A stretch of DNA of 54,330 nucleotides, taken from Chromera velia (Eukaryota > Sar > Chromeraceae). The position numbers and the translations under genes are program-made. The notes beneath the pieces were generated by a model. It searched no databases and was not told the origin of the DNA. It saw only the letters and a list, made by a program, of their open reading frames with translations. Shown here piece by piece: positions 42,262-54,071 of the stretch (positions within the stretch are counted from its first letter, which is position 1; every line of letters starts with the position of its first letter). The stretch is from the NCBI GenBank assembly GCA_018398765.1, contig JAHBMJ010000188.1:1-54330 (forward strand), in the 5' to 3' direction.

Positions 42262-43244
42262 CATATATATAAGTCTAACTGGCACTAGCTAGAGCTAGCT
42301 AGAGCATCACTAGAGCTGGCAAGCCCTAGACAGGCTTGGGTCTATAAATATGAGTATGCATCTAGCTAGCTTTCAATCAATAATTATAATATAAACTATC
42401 AATCTAGCTCTGAATACATGCTGTCATGTATGTTACCAGTGCAGTAACTTACCACTTCAACAATGGCGTTATAGCCATCTAGACTGCCGTCAGTTTCCAA
42501 CTATACACCTTCATTTTCCAACTAGCTCGACTTGATTCCGAATTAGGATGTTTTCTAGGATGTTTTTGCCCCCCTTCGCCGTTTACGTGATTCTATGCAC
42601 TTTCCCATTCAAAAACGAAAAAAACTTTCCAATCAATTCTGCTTGTAGTGGGTCCCGCTATCGTAGGGCATGCAGAGAGGCTGTGAGGCTGCGTGGAGGA
42701 ACTCGAGGGCAGCTCGGGAAAACCAAAAGCGGGGGATTAAACCTGCATGCCATCACGGTACAAAAACATCCAGAAGACAGATAAGGAGGGAGAAGGAAAA
42801 AGTCGAGCTGCAAATTAGCCGTCAATTGTGAACAATGATTCCAGCTTTATTCCGTATCTGCACACATTCTGCCTTTTTTGGCGTTTTCTAACGGAGCCTC
42901 CTGCGATGGAAACGAAATTAAGTTTTCCTGATGTTGCGGTCTGAAGTGTTCATTACTGAGCATCCTCTAAATCAAGTCGCAACGAAAATTCAAAGGATAT
43001 CCTGTACCTCTTCTGCGCGCAATTTGGCATCGCTCCTCGCGCTCACCTGTGAAAGCGCTGAGATGCCCCCCTGTGTTCACAAGAGCAATCGCGAGATTCC
43101 GATTCCTGATGTGCAGGCAGGGAGGTCAAGAAAGAGAGAGAGAGAGGAGAAAGGGGGGGAGAGGGAAGGCGCAAAGAGGGTGGCTTGACTGCGGAGCGTG
43201 CGGTATGTGCGGGATGATATAGGCCGTCTCTGGAGCTGATGAAG
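42262..43244. other. Intergenic DNA, no gene seen
   Basis: AT-rich and CTAG-rich DNA up to about 42540, then more balanced sequence with short unsupported frames. The part near 43100-43240 should contain the 3' UTR of the minus-strand hydrolase gene. Confidence 0.45.
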
Positions 43245-43565
43245 TCATTTCATGCTGATAGATTTTTGATCCCTGGCAACCTGTCGCTGCATTGCTTCAT
43301 TGCTGCTTTTCTGCATCCCTCTGTGCGTTCCCTTCCCTCCTCTTCTCGTCTTTGCATCGTGATTGATTTTGAAGAAGTACTCACTCAATCCGCATGGCAC
43401 TTGAAAGAAAACTGTGGCTTCGTTGATGAAATTCACACCATGGCTGTCTCCGAAGACGCGCACACGCGAATTGTCTGACACAGTCCCCGAAAGTCTCCCA
43501 CAAACATAAAGACACACACACGCACAGACACACACACATGCACACGCACGCATTTACACACTTAC

Positions 43566-43611
<46 letters not shown>

Positions 43612-46600
43612 ACACACTCACGCACGCACACGTACCCAGAGACAGCCAGGAGGTCCAGTCCTGTGGACTCCACTAGGGGATCCTCTCTTGAGTGCAGAAG
43701 CAGAAGGGAAATGCCGCAGTCTCCTAGTAGCTCGGCAGATCTCCTGCCTCCCCACTCGCTTCCTGCACCTCCACTACCCATGCTGCCGCCCTTCCGTCTC
43801 CTCTCCCGCTCTGCTCGCCCACAGAGACAAACCAAATGGACCTCGTCCAAGTCCTCCGCACGGTCCAGGGGAAGTTGCCACTGACTTCGACCGTCCCACT
43901 TCTGACGCACGCCCCACAATGCACTTTCCGCCTCACCCCATCGCTGTGATTCTCTGAGAAATCCCCACAAGACCGAAGACCCTCCCCGGAATTTTCGCGG
44001 TTTCGGAGATGACTGCTCTCTAGCGTTTCGTTCTTCCCTCTCTGTCCTCTCCCTTTCTTTATGAGGAGCTTGGGCTTGGGAAGAAGTCGTGGAAACAGCG
44101 GCTCTGGGTTTGTCTCGTTGCGGCTCTGTGTGGCTGCCCCCTGGCGTTCCCGGCATGGTCGCTCTCTCCCTGTCTGGGGACGTGGAAGAAGGCCTCGAGA
44201 GAGACTCTCTATGCCAGGCTGGGGCAGGAGGATCACCAGCTGACGGGGGAGGGGATGGGTAGGTCTTTTCTTTTTCCTTGTCTTTTTCTGCTCTGTTCTG
44301 CGAAGACAGTGCAGCAACCGCTGGTGTCAATTTCTGTATCCTGAGGTCGGACGACTGGGAAGATCTCCCGTTTACACCTACGCCCCCTGCCATCCCATCG
44401 GATTGGAGAGGGGCTGAGGCTGAGAGGGCTGAAGCCCTCCGCGGTGATAGAGAGACGGGGGCGCCGTTTGCCTGAGCAGTGGGAGCAGGGGCGGCTGGCG
44501 GAGGGGGAATCGAAGACGGCGACTGCAACGGAGACAGAGGGGGGGCCTGACGTGTCCTTAGCATTTCCTCATTGTTGAGTGCCAGTTCTGCTGTCTGAGC
44601 TGCCATCCGAGACTCCCACCAGGCCCCAGCCCAAGCCCTCCCAGCTGGTGAAGAGCTGAGAGGCAGGCCGGTGGCAGCCAAGAGCGACGCAACGAACAAC
44701 GCGAGCTTGAGGCACAGTTGCAGAGCCTGAAAGAATCAAGCAAAGAAAAAAAGGCCGTTTGAAATTTCAGATGGGTCGCCAAACGGGAAAGCAAGCAGGA
44801 AAGCGAAGAAGAGAAAAGAAGGAAGCAGTCGGGGAGGGGGGAGGCAGCAGAAGAAATGCAAAATGGATCTCTCTCTGGCCGCTTTACGTCCACCCCTCTT
44901 TTTTTCTTTGGCTATTTATTCACTCTTTTCCATATTCATTTCTTATTTGATGTTTTGACTCCCCATCATTTCCTTTGGTGAAATTTGTTTCCTTCCAAGA
45001 CTTGATGTTCGATTTGCTCTACATTCCTTTTCTTGCAGTCTCCTCAACGTGTCCCGAACCGTCTAAGCAAACAAGCCGTTCATGGACTCAAAATACAGCA
45101 TGCAACAAGCACCGAAATGCAAGGCACTGCGTCAACAAGAGAAGACACGACAGGGGTCACACAGAGACCTGCACTGCCCTCCATCTCTCATGCATGCATG
45201 CATCTCCTTCCTGTCTTTCTTCCCCGGCATCTTCTGACCCTATTCCTTGCCTCCTGACCTGGAGCGCCAAGAATTTGAAGCCCCGTCTTGCGACACCCAG
45301 GAGATCCTTCAGGAATATGGCAGTCACCACACGACCCAAAAGGACACAAACGAACAAAACCACCCCGCGCACCCCACGTACACTGAAGACCTGACGGATT
45401 GATTTCGAAATTTCCCTCCAACCCCGCCAACACACACGTGATCCTCGGTCTACCCGTCGCCGAATAGAACCCAAACGCCCACCCATTGAATTCTCTCGCA
45501 ACTTCCGGACCTTTCTTTCTCTTTCAATACGATGCGCTTTTCTTTTCTTTGCAGCCTCTATGCAAATCTCTTCAAATGCTCTTTCCTCTAGTCCGTTGGG
45601 CCTCTTGCTCAGAGGCGCACACACAGAAACAGCAGCTGTAATCGGACCCTGCACCCCCCCACTCCTCTCTCTCTCTGAAAGACATGCAAGCAGACAGGTC
45701 CCCCCTCTCCCAAACCCCACAGCCACAAGTCTCTGCTCCGTAGGTTTACACAGTCTTCCTTTCTGCAAATGTTCAAGAGTCTTATTCAAGTCTGACGTCA
45801 GAGGGCAACTCACAGGAAACACCGGTCTCTCCTTTTCCTTCTCTTCAACCTCCTCCCTCACAACTGGAGCCCCATTTCTTCCATCCCCCCCTCCCTCTAC
45901 CGGCTGACTGGAACCTCCACTCCCATTCCCCCCCGCCCCCTGCGCTCCAACTGGGGGGCCCCGAGGAGCCTGCGCTTCCGACTCCGCAGGTTCCCCCGCC
46001 ATCCACACCCTCTCATTGGAAGTCCCCAAGTCCTCACCCCTGGCAGAACAACACCAACAGGGCAGCTGAGGACAAACAACAGGGGGACCTAACACGGGGG
46101 ACGTCAGGGGCGTTCCCGCACACCCCCGGCCGTTTAGCACCGCCACTGTGTGACCCCAGGAGACGGCCTCATGAGCGAAGGCCTTGACATGGGGCTCCTC
46201 AGATCCTAGAGGGGTGCCTGTTACGACTAGGACTACAGTGTTAGTGGGGGGCCGAAGAAATTTCTTCCTTTTCTTTTTGGATTTCTTCCCCCCGTTGCGC
46301 TTTTTGCCTTGAAACAAAGAAAAAAACAACCGGCTTTTGAAACACACACCCAAAATCCGCTTCAGTTTCTCGCGCAAACTATGAAGTAAGATTTTGCACT
46401 CTGCTAAAAGTCTTCTCATCGAAAATTCTTTTCCCCTTTTTTCATTCTTCTCGGTTGCATCTTTCCTTTCTGCCCCTTCCTCTTGACTGTCTTCTCGAAC
46501 AGACAGTCCTACACCTGCTGCCCCTCGCTCAGCTGAAGAGGAGGAAGAGGAGGAAGAAGAGGGAACTGCCACGTGTCTCTTTCGGATTTGGCTGGACGAC

Positions 46601-47199
46601 GATGAGGCCTCCTGGCTGTTCTGTTCGGTGCTGATGTTCTGTGGCTGCCTCGGGTCCTCCCCAACGTCGTGGGCGCTCTGATTGTCATCTCCTCCCCTCT
46701 CTCCGCCCCCCTCTTCCTCCTCCCCATTCTGCGCTGTCCCTTGAGCGTGATCGGGTGAAGGGGGAAAGGCCCAGTCGAGGGAAAATGTGGCCCCATCAGG
46801 CATTTCGATCAGCTCCCTCTCGTACTCTACTGGGTACAGCCTTTGCGCCAGACCCTCCACAGTACACAGCGCCCAATGCCACAAGGACTGGAGAAAACAG
46901 CTGTTCAGGTAGGGGGTCGGTCGGAACTGTCTTCTCGCGAATTCGCACCTGCAGAGAAACATTCAGAAATGTGAAAAGGAGAGAGAGGGGCTTCCGAGGA
47001 AACCGAGAAGAACTGTGCAAAGAAACGAGACGGCAAAGAGAATCCATGTAGACGGATAAGTGTGCACGGACCTTTGCAGCAGTTGGAAGACGTTCATACC
47101 AGAGAGGTATACGAGGACGCGAGACGAAAAAACAAGCTCCTCTATCACCGTGTAGATGAGCCACAGAGAGCCACCAATAACGATCAAGCTGCCAATCAT
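43245..47199 (-). CDS. YheT/EMB8-like alpha/beta-hydrolase lacking nucleophile Ser
   Basis: Four exons, 47199-47072, 46948-45259, 44726-43636, 43494-43245; phases close to give 1052 residues. The YheT/ABHD1-3/EMB8 family are membrane-anchored alpha/beta hydrolases, some acting on lipids. Seen: an N-terminal membrane span (MIGSLIVIGGSLWLIYTVIE), the family block RPTPYLNSCFLQSLWHWAL, YERELIEMPDGATFSLDWAF, TNTVVLVVTGTPLGSEEPHV, GHTVAVLNGRGCAGTPLTSP, then LVAVGFGRGGTCLLACL. Where the family has G-x-Ser-x-G-G, this protein has Gly456. The acid residue (LLLLHSREDPLVES) and a His (GDSHGVNF) are present. Acidic, Ser-rich and Pro-rich insertions of hundreds of residues separate the core blocks, and a second hydrophobic segment (VVLFVCVLLGRVVTAIFL) lies before the acid motif. 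It is probably a catalytically dead or altered hydrolase. Exon 4 is the least certain. Confidence 0.78.
43516..43632. repeat. (CA)n microsatellite in hydrolase intron 3
   Basis: CA/CG dinucleotide tract on the plus strand, lying directly after the donor of exon 3 on the minus strand. Confidence 0.93.
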
Positions 47200-48047
47200 T
47201 TTGTGGTCACACCCCGTTCAGGACACAAATTAAGAGACGGCATGCATCCGTTAATTGGCGCCCTGCACCACTGGGGGGAGAAGGCAAGGGTTGTTGCACT
47301 TCGACTGCACTGCTGCCGAGTCACTTCTCACGGAATCTGTCGATAAGATGCGTGAGAACAAAATTTCTCACGGTCAGTTCTCAGATCTTGTCACCATCTT
47401 GATGGAGTGACTGCCGCAGATCGAGATAATCAGAGATCCGATATGAGACGGTCGGGCAATGAGTCATCGTTGGGCATCGCGGTCGGGACATGTCGGGACA
47501 TGTTGGGTCCGCAAACTGACCATGCACTGTGCATGCACGGGGGCCGCGGCGGCTAAAGCAGCCGCGCCGGGGCATGCAGACAATTGCAGACATGTCAGAG
47601 TCAGACTGAAGAAGATCAGAACTAACCTTCTCTTCTCATTGAAGTTCTCAATTTCCTGCGTTTCGATTCACTTAGAACGCACTGCTCATACCCACAAGCT
47701 TTGGAAGCAGCGGTGCCCCTGCGTATGACAAAGCGATCCACTCCATTTGTGACTTTGGACATCGTATAGCCAGTCTGAAAAAAAGTTTATGTCAGAACCT
47801 CGGAAGCCGTCTCTGCCGTTTTGCTGGGTGTTCTCGCTTCCCTCTTGATTTTTCCTGGTACTCTTCTGTGGCTTCCCCCAGCTCTACTTGGCGAAGGGTC
47901 CCCGTATTGTCACGCTGCCACATACAGAGACAGAAACGCAGCCAGAGTGGGCCTGCGAGCCGAACCAGATCCATTCCTTCCTCAGATTACGAATCTAATT
48001 TCAGTCCGGTGCCGTCTCCCTCTCCGTCTACATATCCCCTGGCACTG
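47200..48047. other. Divergent intergenic region hydrolase / HhH gene
   Basis: 848 bp between opposite start codons. It includes a direct repeat TCGGGACATG twice (47483-47502), the palindromic TGCACTGTGCATGCA near 47523-47537, and a GC hairpin (GCGGCT at 47549-47554 with AGCCGC at 47560-47565). These may be regulatory sites; no factor can be named. The first exon of the plus-strand gene may begin farther upstream than modelled. Confidence 0.5.
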
Positions 48048-49500
48048 ATGACCCTGGAGGAATCAAAAAAGTGGACGGCCTTCCTGCGAGGGTACGACAA
48101 GACCCTTTTGACCGCAAAGAAAGACAAAAAGAAGTCAGAGGAACTGGCCGAACTGGATCGATGGTGAGTCTCCTGGCCTCATCTCTTTTTGTTCGCTCTT
48201 CTGTCTGGTCGGGACTGGGCTGGATTCACGTTTTGGTGCCGACCCTGTGTCCATTGCCGTTGGTCGGATCGCGCGGTTTTTTTTGTTTTACATCTGTAAT
48301 TTTATTCCGCGTGATTTCATACTGACTGGTCATCTGCTGGAAATTATTTTGACGGCCTCTTGCTATCCTCTATTCCGACATCTTCTGTATATGTGTCTTT
48401 TGCCTGCTTCCTTGTAACTTTATCTCATGATCCCATGCGTTTTTCGCCACATGCACTAGGACCGCTCTTTGAGGCAACAAATCCCTCTCTGTGTTTTTTG
48501 ATTCGATCACTTCCCTCTGACTGCCTGACCGACAGGTTTTCTGAAGTTCTGCCCGAGTCCATTTCCTCCAGAACTCCGCCCTCGATGAGTCAGTGGGTCG
48601 AACTGCCTCTGTTTGGGCCAGTTTTGTGAAGCCCTTTTCTTGTGCGCGTGTTTGCGTTTTGTCCTGCATTTTCCATTACTTCTCCTTCTCATGGTCTCTG
48701 GATTTTGTTACTTCTCACGTCCTTTCCGAGTTTTTTTGGAACGCTGGAGGATCGTCCTTTCTTTCTGCGGATTCTTTTTCTCGTCATGACTCGTCTGCTT
48801 TTTTTTCTTTTGGTACCGCCGTTTTTCGTCTGCCTCTACAATAGACACGTTTCTGGCGAGTAAACTAGTGCAAAGTTTAACGCGGGACGGCCAGAATCGA
48901 GCTTCAGGTCACGCGCATCTGTTCATAAAGGCGGTGTTGACTTTCCCGTCTTTAGAACTTATCCACTACTTCGCCTTGGTGTGCGCACCTGCACATTTCA
49001 TGTTGATTGTCCTTCCTTCCTTCCTTCCTTCCTTCCTTCCTTCCTTCCTTCCTTTTGTGGTCCGTCTATTTCATGCAGACAAGGACGAGCTCGTGAAGTT
49101 GATGGAGTGGAAACTTCAGCGGGGAAAATTCCGCCCGCTGATGAACAAACTGAAAGCGAACGGAGAGGATACTGTGCGCATGTGCACTACCGAAGCGTTC
49201 GGTATTCTGGAGTCCCTTCCGCTCTCTCTGCCTGGGGATTTGAGGGGAGGGGGAAAGAAAGGTGGAAAGGCGGTAGAGCTGTCGGACAAAGTGATTGCGT
49301 CTGTTGTGTCAAAGACGGTGAAAGCCCTAAAGGTACTCACGCAGATGAAGGCGGTGGGCCCGGCCACGGCATCTGCCATCGCCTGCGCATACCGTGCTGA
49401 CGTGATTCCTTTTTTTTCGGACGAGTTGGCGGCCACGGCGTGCAAGTCCACAAAACTGCAGTACAATTTGAAGGAGTACGAGGAAATTCAGGGTCGGTCG

Positions 49501-49537
<37 letters not shown>

Positions 49538-49538
49538 C

Positions 49539-49569
<31 letters not shown>

Positions 49570-49571
49570 CC

Positions 49572-49609
<38 letters not shown>

Positions 49610-49610
49610 C

Positions 49611-49641
<31 letters not shown>

Positions 49642-49715
49642 CCTGTCTGTCTGTCTGTCTGTCTGTGTGTCCATGAAGAAAAGAAGGGAGAAGAAGAAAC
49701 ATATAGTCTGTCTAC

Positions 49716-49746
<31 letters not shown>

Positions 49747-50018
49747 CCTGTCTGTCTGTCTGTCTGTCTGTCTACCTGTCTGTCTGTCTGTCTGTCTGGC
49801 TGGCTGTCTGGAGAGTGCATCGGAATGCTTCGGAAACCTCAACAAGGGGTGCGAGTTCAACTTGTGGCCAATATGATGGCAACGACGTGTGACGAAATCC
49901 TCCTGGTTATTTTCGAATAGCCTGTTATCTTTTCTCGTTTCCTCAAAGGAGGTATTTCCTTGCAGGTCCTTATACCTGTGAGCAGTCACACACACACACA
50001 CACACGCACAAGCACAAG

Positions 50019-50055
<37 letters not shown>

Positions 50056-50520
50056 ATGCCTACACGTGACACACACACACACACACACACACTCATGCCT
50101 ACACGCACACGCATTCTTTCCATCTGGACGGGCGGTCAAAAGAAGAGATCCAACAAGTAGAGAGGGATTTTGCTTCTGTTTGTGTCATCGACTGAAAAAG
50201 GGAACCCCAGAAGAAGAAATCAAAAATAAAGGGAACCCCAGAAGAAGAAAGTGGCGAATGCTGAAAACGAACTCCTTGTGGAAGCTCCCTATGCGAAAGG
50301 AAATGAAAAGAAACGAACTCGTTCAGATGGAAAGAATGTGGAAGTGCAAGAGGGCAACCCTGCACTGGGCAGTGAAGGGCCGCAGGGTACGACTCAAGGC
50401 CTGGAGCTCTGGTACCCTTCCACTGAGAGCGCGCAAAAAGAAAAGAAGAAAACAGAAGAGAATGAAAGGAAGGCTCTGTTTGTTCGTCTGTGTCTGTCTG
50501 TCTGTGTCTGCTTGTTTGTG

Positions 50521-50568
<48 letters not shown>

Positions 50569-51633
50569 AACAAGACAACACAGAGAAAAGTGAAGAAGGT
50601 CAGGGAAGAAAGGTCCGGAGCTGTAGAGACAGCTAGAGAAAAATTCTGATGGTGCATGGCGAAGGCATGGAGTGACAGTGTCCCCCGTCACCCAAATGAA
50701 TCGGAATCAGCTGATTCGATCTCTTCTTTTTCTTTCTTGTGGATACTCCCTTTGTGCTCCTTTCCGACCTTACGCCCAATTGTGTAGAATCGAACCACAA
50801 TTTTAGAACCTCGATCAGACAGATTCGGCCTTCAAAAGCAACGTTCTCACAGACGCCCGACAAAGCTGTTCAGAAAAAACAAAAAAGAGGAAAGAACGCA
50901 GAACGATAACTCAAAGAAGAGACGCATGCAGGGAACGAATGAAGAGTGAGACATCAGTCGATCGTCCTTCCTCTCTGACCAGGGAGGGAGTTGTGCATGA
51001 GGCTGTATGTCCATGCACCGTTGCATGCGTCACAGGGTCAATTTCGGTGTGCCTTCCTGTTTGCGTGTGTCTATCGGTGTACCTCATACTTGTTTATCCC
51101 TCTCTATTCATTTAACCATCTGTCTATCCATCCACTCATCCATCAGTGCGTCTGTCTCTGTACCAGTCCAGATGTTCATCTGTCTGTGTTCCTCTCAATC
51201 AATCTGCCGTCTGTCCGGAAGAAGATACATAGTCTGTCCGGTGTGTCTCCTTGCAGCTTTTGCGCTCCGTCTCTGCGGGCGGCTCCTCATGGCACCACCG
51301 GGAGCTGGAGATGCGGGTCCATCTACTGGCCCTTCTTCTTCTTCGTCTCCTTCCTCAGGGTTCCCGAGTGCATCCTGGGACTGCCGGGCTGTCGAGAGGG
51401 CGGTGTGGGTGAGTGTTCGAGCCTCCTCTGTGGGTGAAGACTGTGGCCCTGGTCCCTCAGTGAGAGGAGCAAGCGGTTCAGAGGCAACTCTCTCCTCTGG
51501 AGGGGCTGCAGGGAGGGGGAAGGGGAAAAAAAGGGGTTCGGAGGCCGTCTCGGGAGATGGGAGTGAGCCGTCGAAGTCCTTGAAGACGAAAGGGAAAGGG
51601 AAGGGTCCTGTCGTTGAGATCGATGACGACTAG
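48048..51633 (+). CDS. Conserved eukaryotic protein with helix-hairpin-helix motif
   Basis: Four exons: 48048-48163, 48536-48588, 49079-49492, 51257-51633; phases close to give 319 residues. The pattern Trp-x-x-Leu-Pro at exon 1/2 (ELDRWFSEVLPESISSR), then KDELVKLMEWKLQRGKFRPL, then LTQMKAVGPATASAIACAYR, VIPFFSDELAATA and LQYNLKEYEEIQ is one I associate with an uncharacterised family in fungi and protists, in which 'vKWKL.RGkFRP' and 'GvGPATAS..PFFSDE' are invariant. The GPATAS hairpin resembles the DNA-binding helix-hairpin-helix of base-excision glycosylases, but a catalytic Lys/Asp pair is not evident, so I give no function. The C-terminal exon adds a low-complexity Gly/Ser region, DCRAVERAVWVSVRASS, and a basic tail KTKGKGKGPVVEIDDD. 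The last intron (1.76 kb) is full of microsatellites. The ATG at 48048 is the most likely start, though the frame is open upstream. Confidence 0.75.
49008..49055. repeat. (TTCC)n microsatellite in intron 2
   Basis: About twelve TTCC units serving as pyrimidine tract upstream of the acceptor of exon 3 of the HhH gene. Confidence 0.93.
49489..49803. repeat. (CTGT)n arrays at the start of intron 3
   Basis: The donor of exon 3 is followed by GTCGGTCGGT and then by three CTGT blocks with regular CTAC interruptions, separated by a GAAGAAAAGAAGGGAG spacer. The Val/Cys/Leu/Ser frame through it is an artefact. Confidence 0.95.
49988..50110. repeat. (CA)n microsatellite, duplicated block
   Basis: CA runs with the interruption ACTCATGCCTACACG occurring twice (about 50052 and 50090), so a 40-base unit was duplicated inside the tract. 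Confidence 0.93.
50377..50474 (+). repeat. Dispersed repeat, copy 2 (intron 3 of HhH gene)
   Basis: Matches 26747-26864: GGGCCGCAGGGTACGACTCA, GGCCTGGAGCTCTGGTACCC, CTTCCACTGAGAGCGCGC and an A/G-rich tail ending CAGAAGAGAATGAA. A (TCTG)n array follows directly in both copies. Confidence 0.85.
50484..50570. repeat. (TCTG)n microsatellite after dispersed repeat
   Basis: Tetranucleotide array immediately downstream of the dispersed repeat, as at its copy near 26890. Confidence 0.92.
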
Positions 51634-52728
51634 GAAGACGAAGTTTCTGAATCACTGTCAATATCACAGAGATGGAGCATTGGCAGGAGCAAGATGGGAA
51701 GATCCAGACTGCTCATCTTGTTGACGGTGTTTATGCATGGAGAGGCCAGGCGGGCTGTCGCACATTTAAGCAGAAATACAGTTCCTAGAAAAAATCTTAC
51801 TTAATCAATTTTTATGATTCGTGCACTCTACTATTATATAGCTTTAGATTACACACAAGTTACTAGACAAGTTAGGTATAGCGTACGTACGCTCTTCCGT
51901 AGGCTCTTCCACTAAAACTTACAGTCATTTTATAAGGAATATTCAATTTATAATCAATATACAGATTGGCTCACGAGTGAAGTTAAAACAAAAAAAAATT
52001 CTCACCTAGATTCTCACATAATGACACATATTCAAAAAAATGCATTTTTGTCATGCCTTAGTGGCAGGCTATGTCCAGGGCCATCATCCGGGCCATACCA
52101 CATACAAAACCTAGTATAAAACTTGCATGCATAAAAATAAAACAAATGTAATATCATACTATGTATACGTATATTATATACACCGTCCACATAAGGGTTA
52201 CGATGGGGGTCTGTGAGGAAATTACGGATTACGATTTTTTCTGTTTAATACGGTTTTTCCGTAACTTGGCGCCAAAATTTTTTTTTACGCAAAAACCGTA
52301 TAATTCGGGCGTTGTAGGGCCAATATAGGGCCCCGGCATAGGAATCTCGTGCGGTTCTTCATGCATGCAGTGCATCTTGCATGCAATTCAAGGCGATAAA
52401 GAAGAATAATCATTCAATTATATGTATACACACATAAATGAATGATTGCATTCACTCTAAGACCGGTAAGCCAAAGGAGCGAACTAGAGAGCTAATTAAC
52501 CATTGTCAACTGATGAAGTGCGATTTTATTAAGCTGTTGTTAATCTTTTAACGCAGAAATCGCCGTGACTAGCACGCTGCACACATGCCTTCAGACAGAG
52601 AAAACGTGCTGGAAAGTTGAAACAGAGATAAACGGGAGAAGCATACTTGTATCTGCATGCCTGTGCCTGCCTGTTCGATCTTGTTTATAGCTGTGTATAT
52701 CAAGCTATTATCGTATATCAAGTAATGA
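51634..52728. other. 3' flank of HhH gene, AT-rich DNA
   Basis: No gene seen. AT-rich after 51780. Near 52190-52320 is a segment with repeated GTTACG/TTACGG and CCGTA words in opposite orientation that may be an end of an unidentified mobile element. Confidence 0.45.
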
Positions 52729-53165
52729 CTATGTTTGATTTGATTTGATTTGAGGTAGGGCTTAAGCTCAAATCAAATATCTAGTCAGGGAGGACTTAGT
52801 GTTTAAAGACCTATCAAATACGATCAAATATTTGATCAACATGACTTTCAACCTCAAATATGAAGGTCCCGAAAAAACTTTTGCAAGTACCGATCCGTCA
52901 CGCATACTGATTCAAATAAAAAATTTCAGAAAAAACCTAAATCTTGATGGTTTGCTCTAAAAAAAAAAACGTTTTGAGCTGCACTGAAATTGATGTTTCA
53001 CCCCCTTTTACTTCATGCAGAGGTAAACCGATCAGCTAAACGTTTTCCTGAACAGCTGTGTTAACTTTTCTGGTGCTGGAACATCTTTTACAGCCCCCTT
53101 TTTGAGCATCTGCAAACATTTTACACCCCGTAAAGACATGTCACACAATCCGACAGGGTCGAACA

Positions 53166-53226
53166 ACTGGGCCTCCCCCTCTTTCTCTCTTTCTCTCTTT
53201 CTTTCTCTCTCTCTCTCTCTCTCTCC

Positions 53227-53282
<56 letters not shown>

Positions 53283-53297
53283 ATATCTGTGTGTGTA

Positions 53298-53374
<77 letters not shown>

Positions 53375-53389
53375 ATATCTGTGTGTGTA

Positions 53390-53459
<70 letters not shown>

Positions 53460-54071
53460 GCAAACGCATACGACTATCCGATGGTTGGGATTTCAGAACA
53501 ATCTGACGTGCCTCCCCCCGTTGGCTCAACGGAACTGGGCTGATAAGTTGGTGAAGGTGCATGAGAAGCAGATTGTCGCCTACGAAACGGATCTATGGGT
53601 GAGGTACCCCGCTTTTGACTGATTCACCACCGGAGACATGCTGTATGACTGGGATATTTTGGATGTGAACCACGAGAGATTGCAGCATGCCCCTGACCCC
53701 GAGTGTCGAAAGGCTGCGACCACATTCCCTGTCGGTGTGGAGCAGTTCCAGAAAGGTAAGAGAAAAGGCAACGGGGGGGCTGCTGATAATGCTGGAGGGG
53801 GGGCCGCTCCTGCAGGGCCCGGCGGGAGGACCAATTTGAAACCAAAGGAGGCGGCCGCAGATGTAAATGCTGAGAAGGCTGGGGGGAAACTTCCCCCTCC
53901 TGAGAAAGTCATCACTCTGGGTGAGGAAGGCTACCGACCTCTCTATATTCACCTCTAACACAAGGGGCTTGTTGTCGGCCCTGGCGCGGCACAGAGGGTA
54001 GCCGAACTTACCAACTCTGGATACTTAGCTGCCCAGAAACAGGACGGTTCCAACACCAACAGCAATAGCAC
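53166..54071 (+). other. Foreign or extra segment inside BED element copy 2
   Basis: This stretch is absent from the element copy at 4804-6187. It consists of a (TC)n then (GT/AT)n microsatellite (53176-53458) and about 600 bases of G/C-richer sequence with a coding look. One frame reads NWADKLVKVHEKQIVAYETD, LWVRYPAFD, a TGA at 53620-53622, and continues FTTGDMLYDWDILDVNHERL, then a Gly/Ala/Lys-rich part ending PLYIHL. I do not recognise the product. It could be a captured host gene fragment or part of the full-length element that copy 1 has lost. Confidence 0.6.
53176..53458. repeat. (TC)n and (GT)n compound microsatellite
   Basis: The tract contains a duplicated block of about 102 bases (TATGTGTATGTATATCTGTG near 53273 and again near 53365), showing recent expansion. 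Confidence 0.95.

Noticed and set aside
49494-49803. Val/Cys/Leu/Ser frame continuing exon 3 of the HhH gene
   Set aside because: It reads through a CTGT array; a phase-1 donor at 49492/49493 joins cleanly to 51257 and restores a conserved-looking helix.
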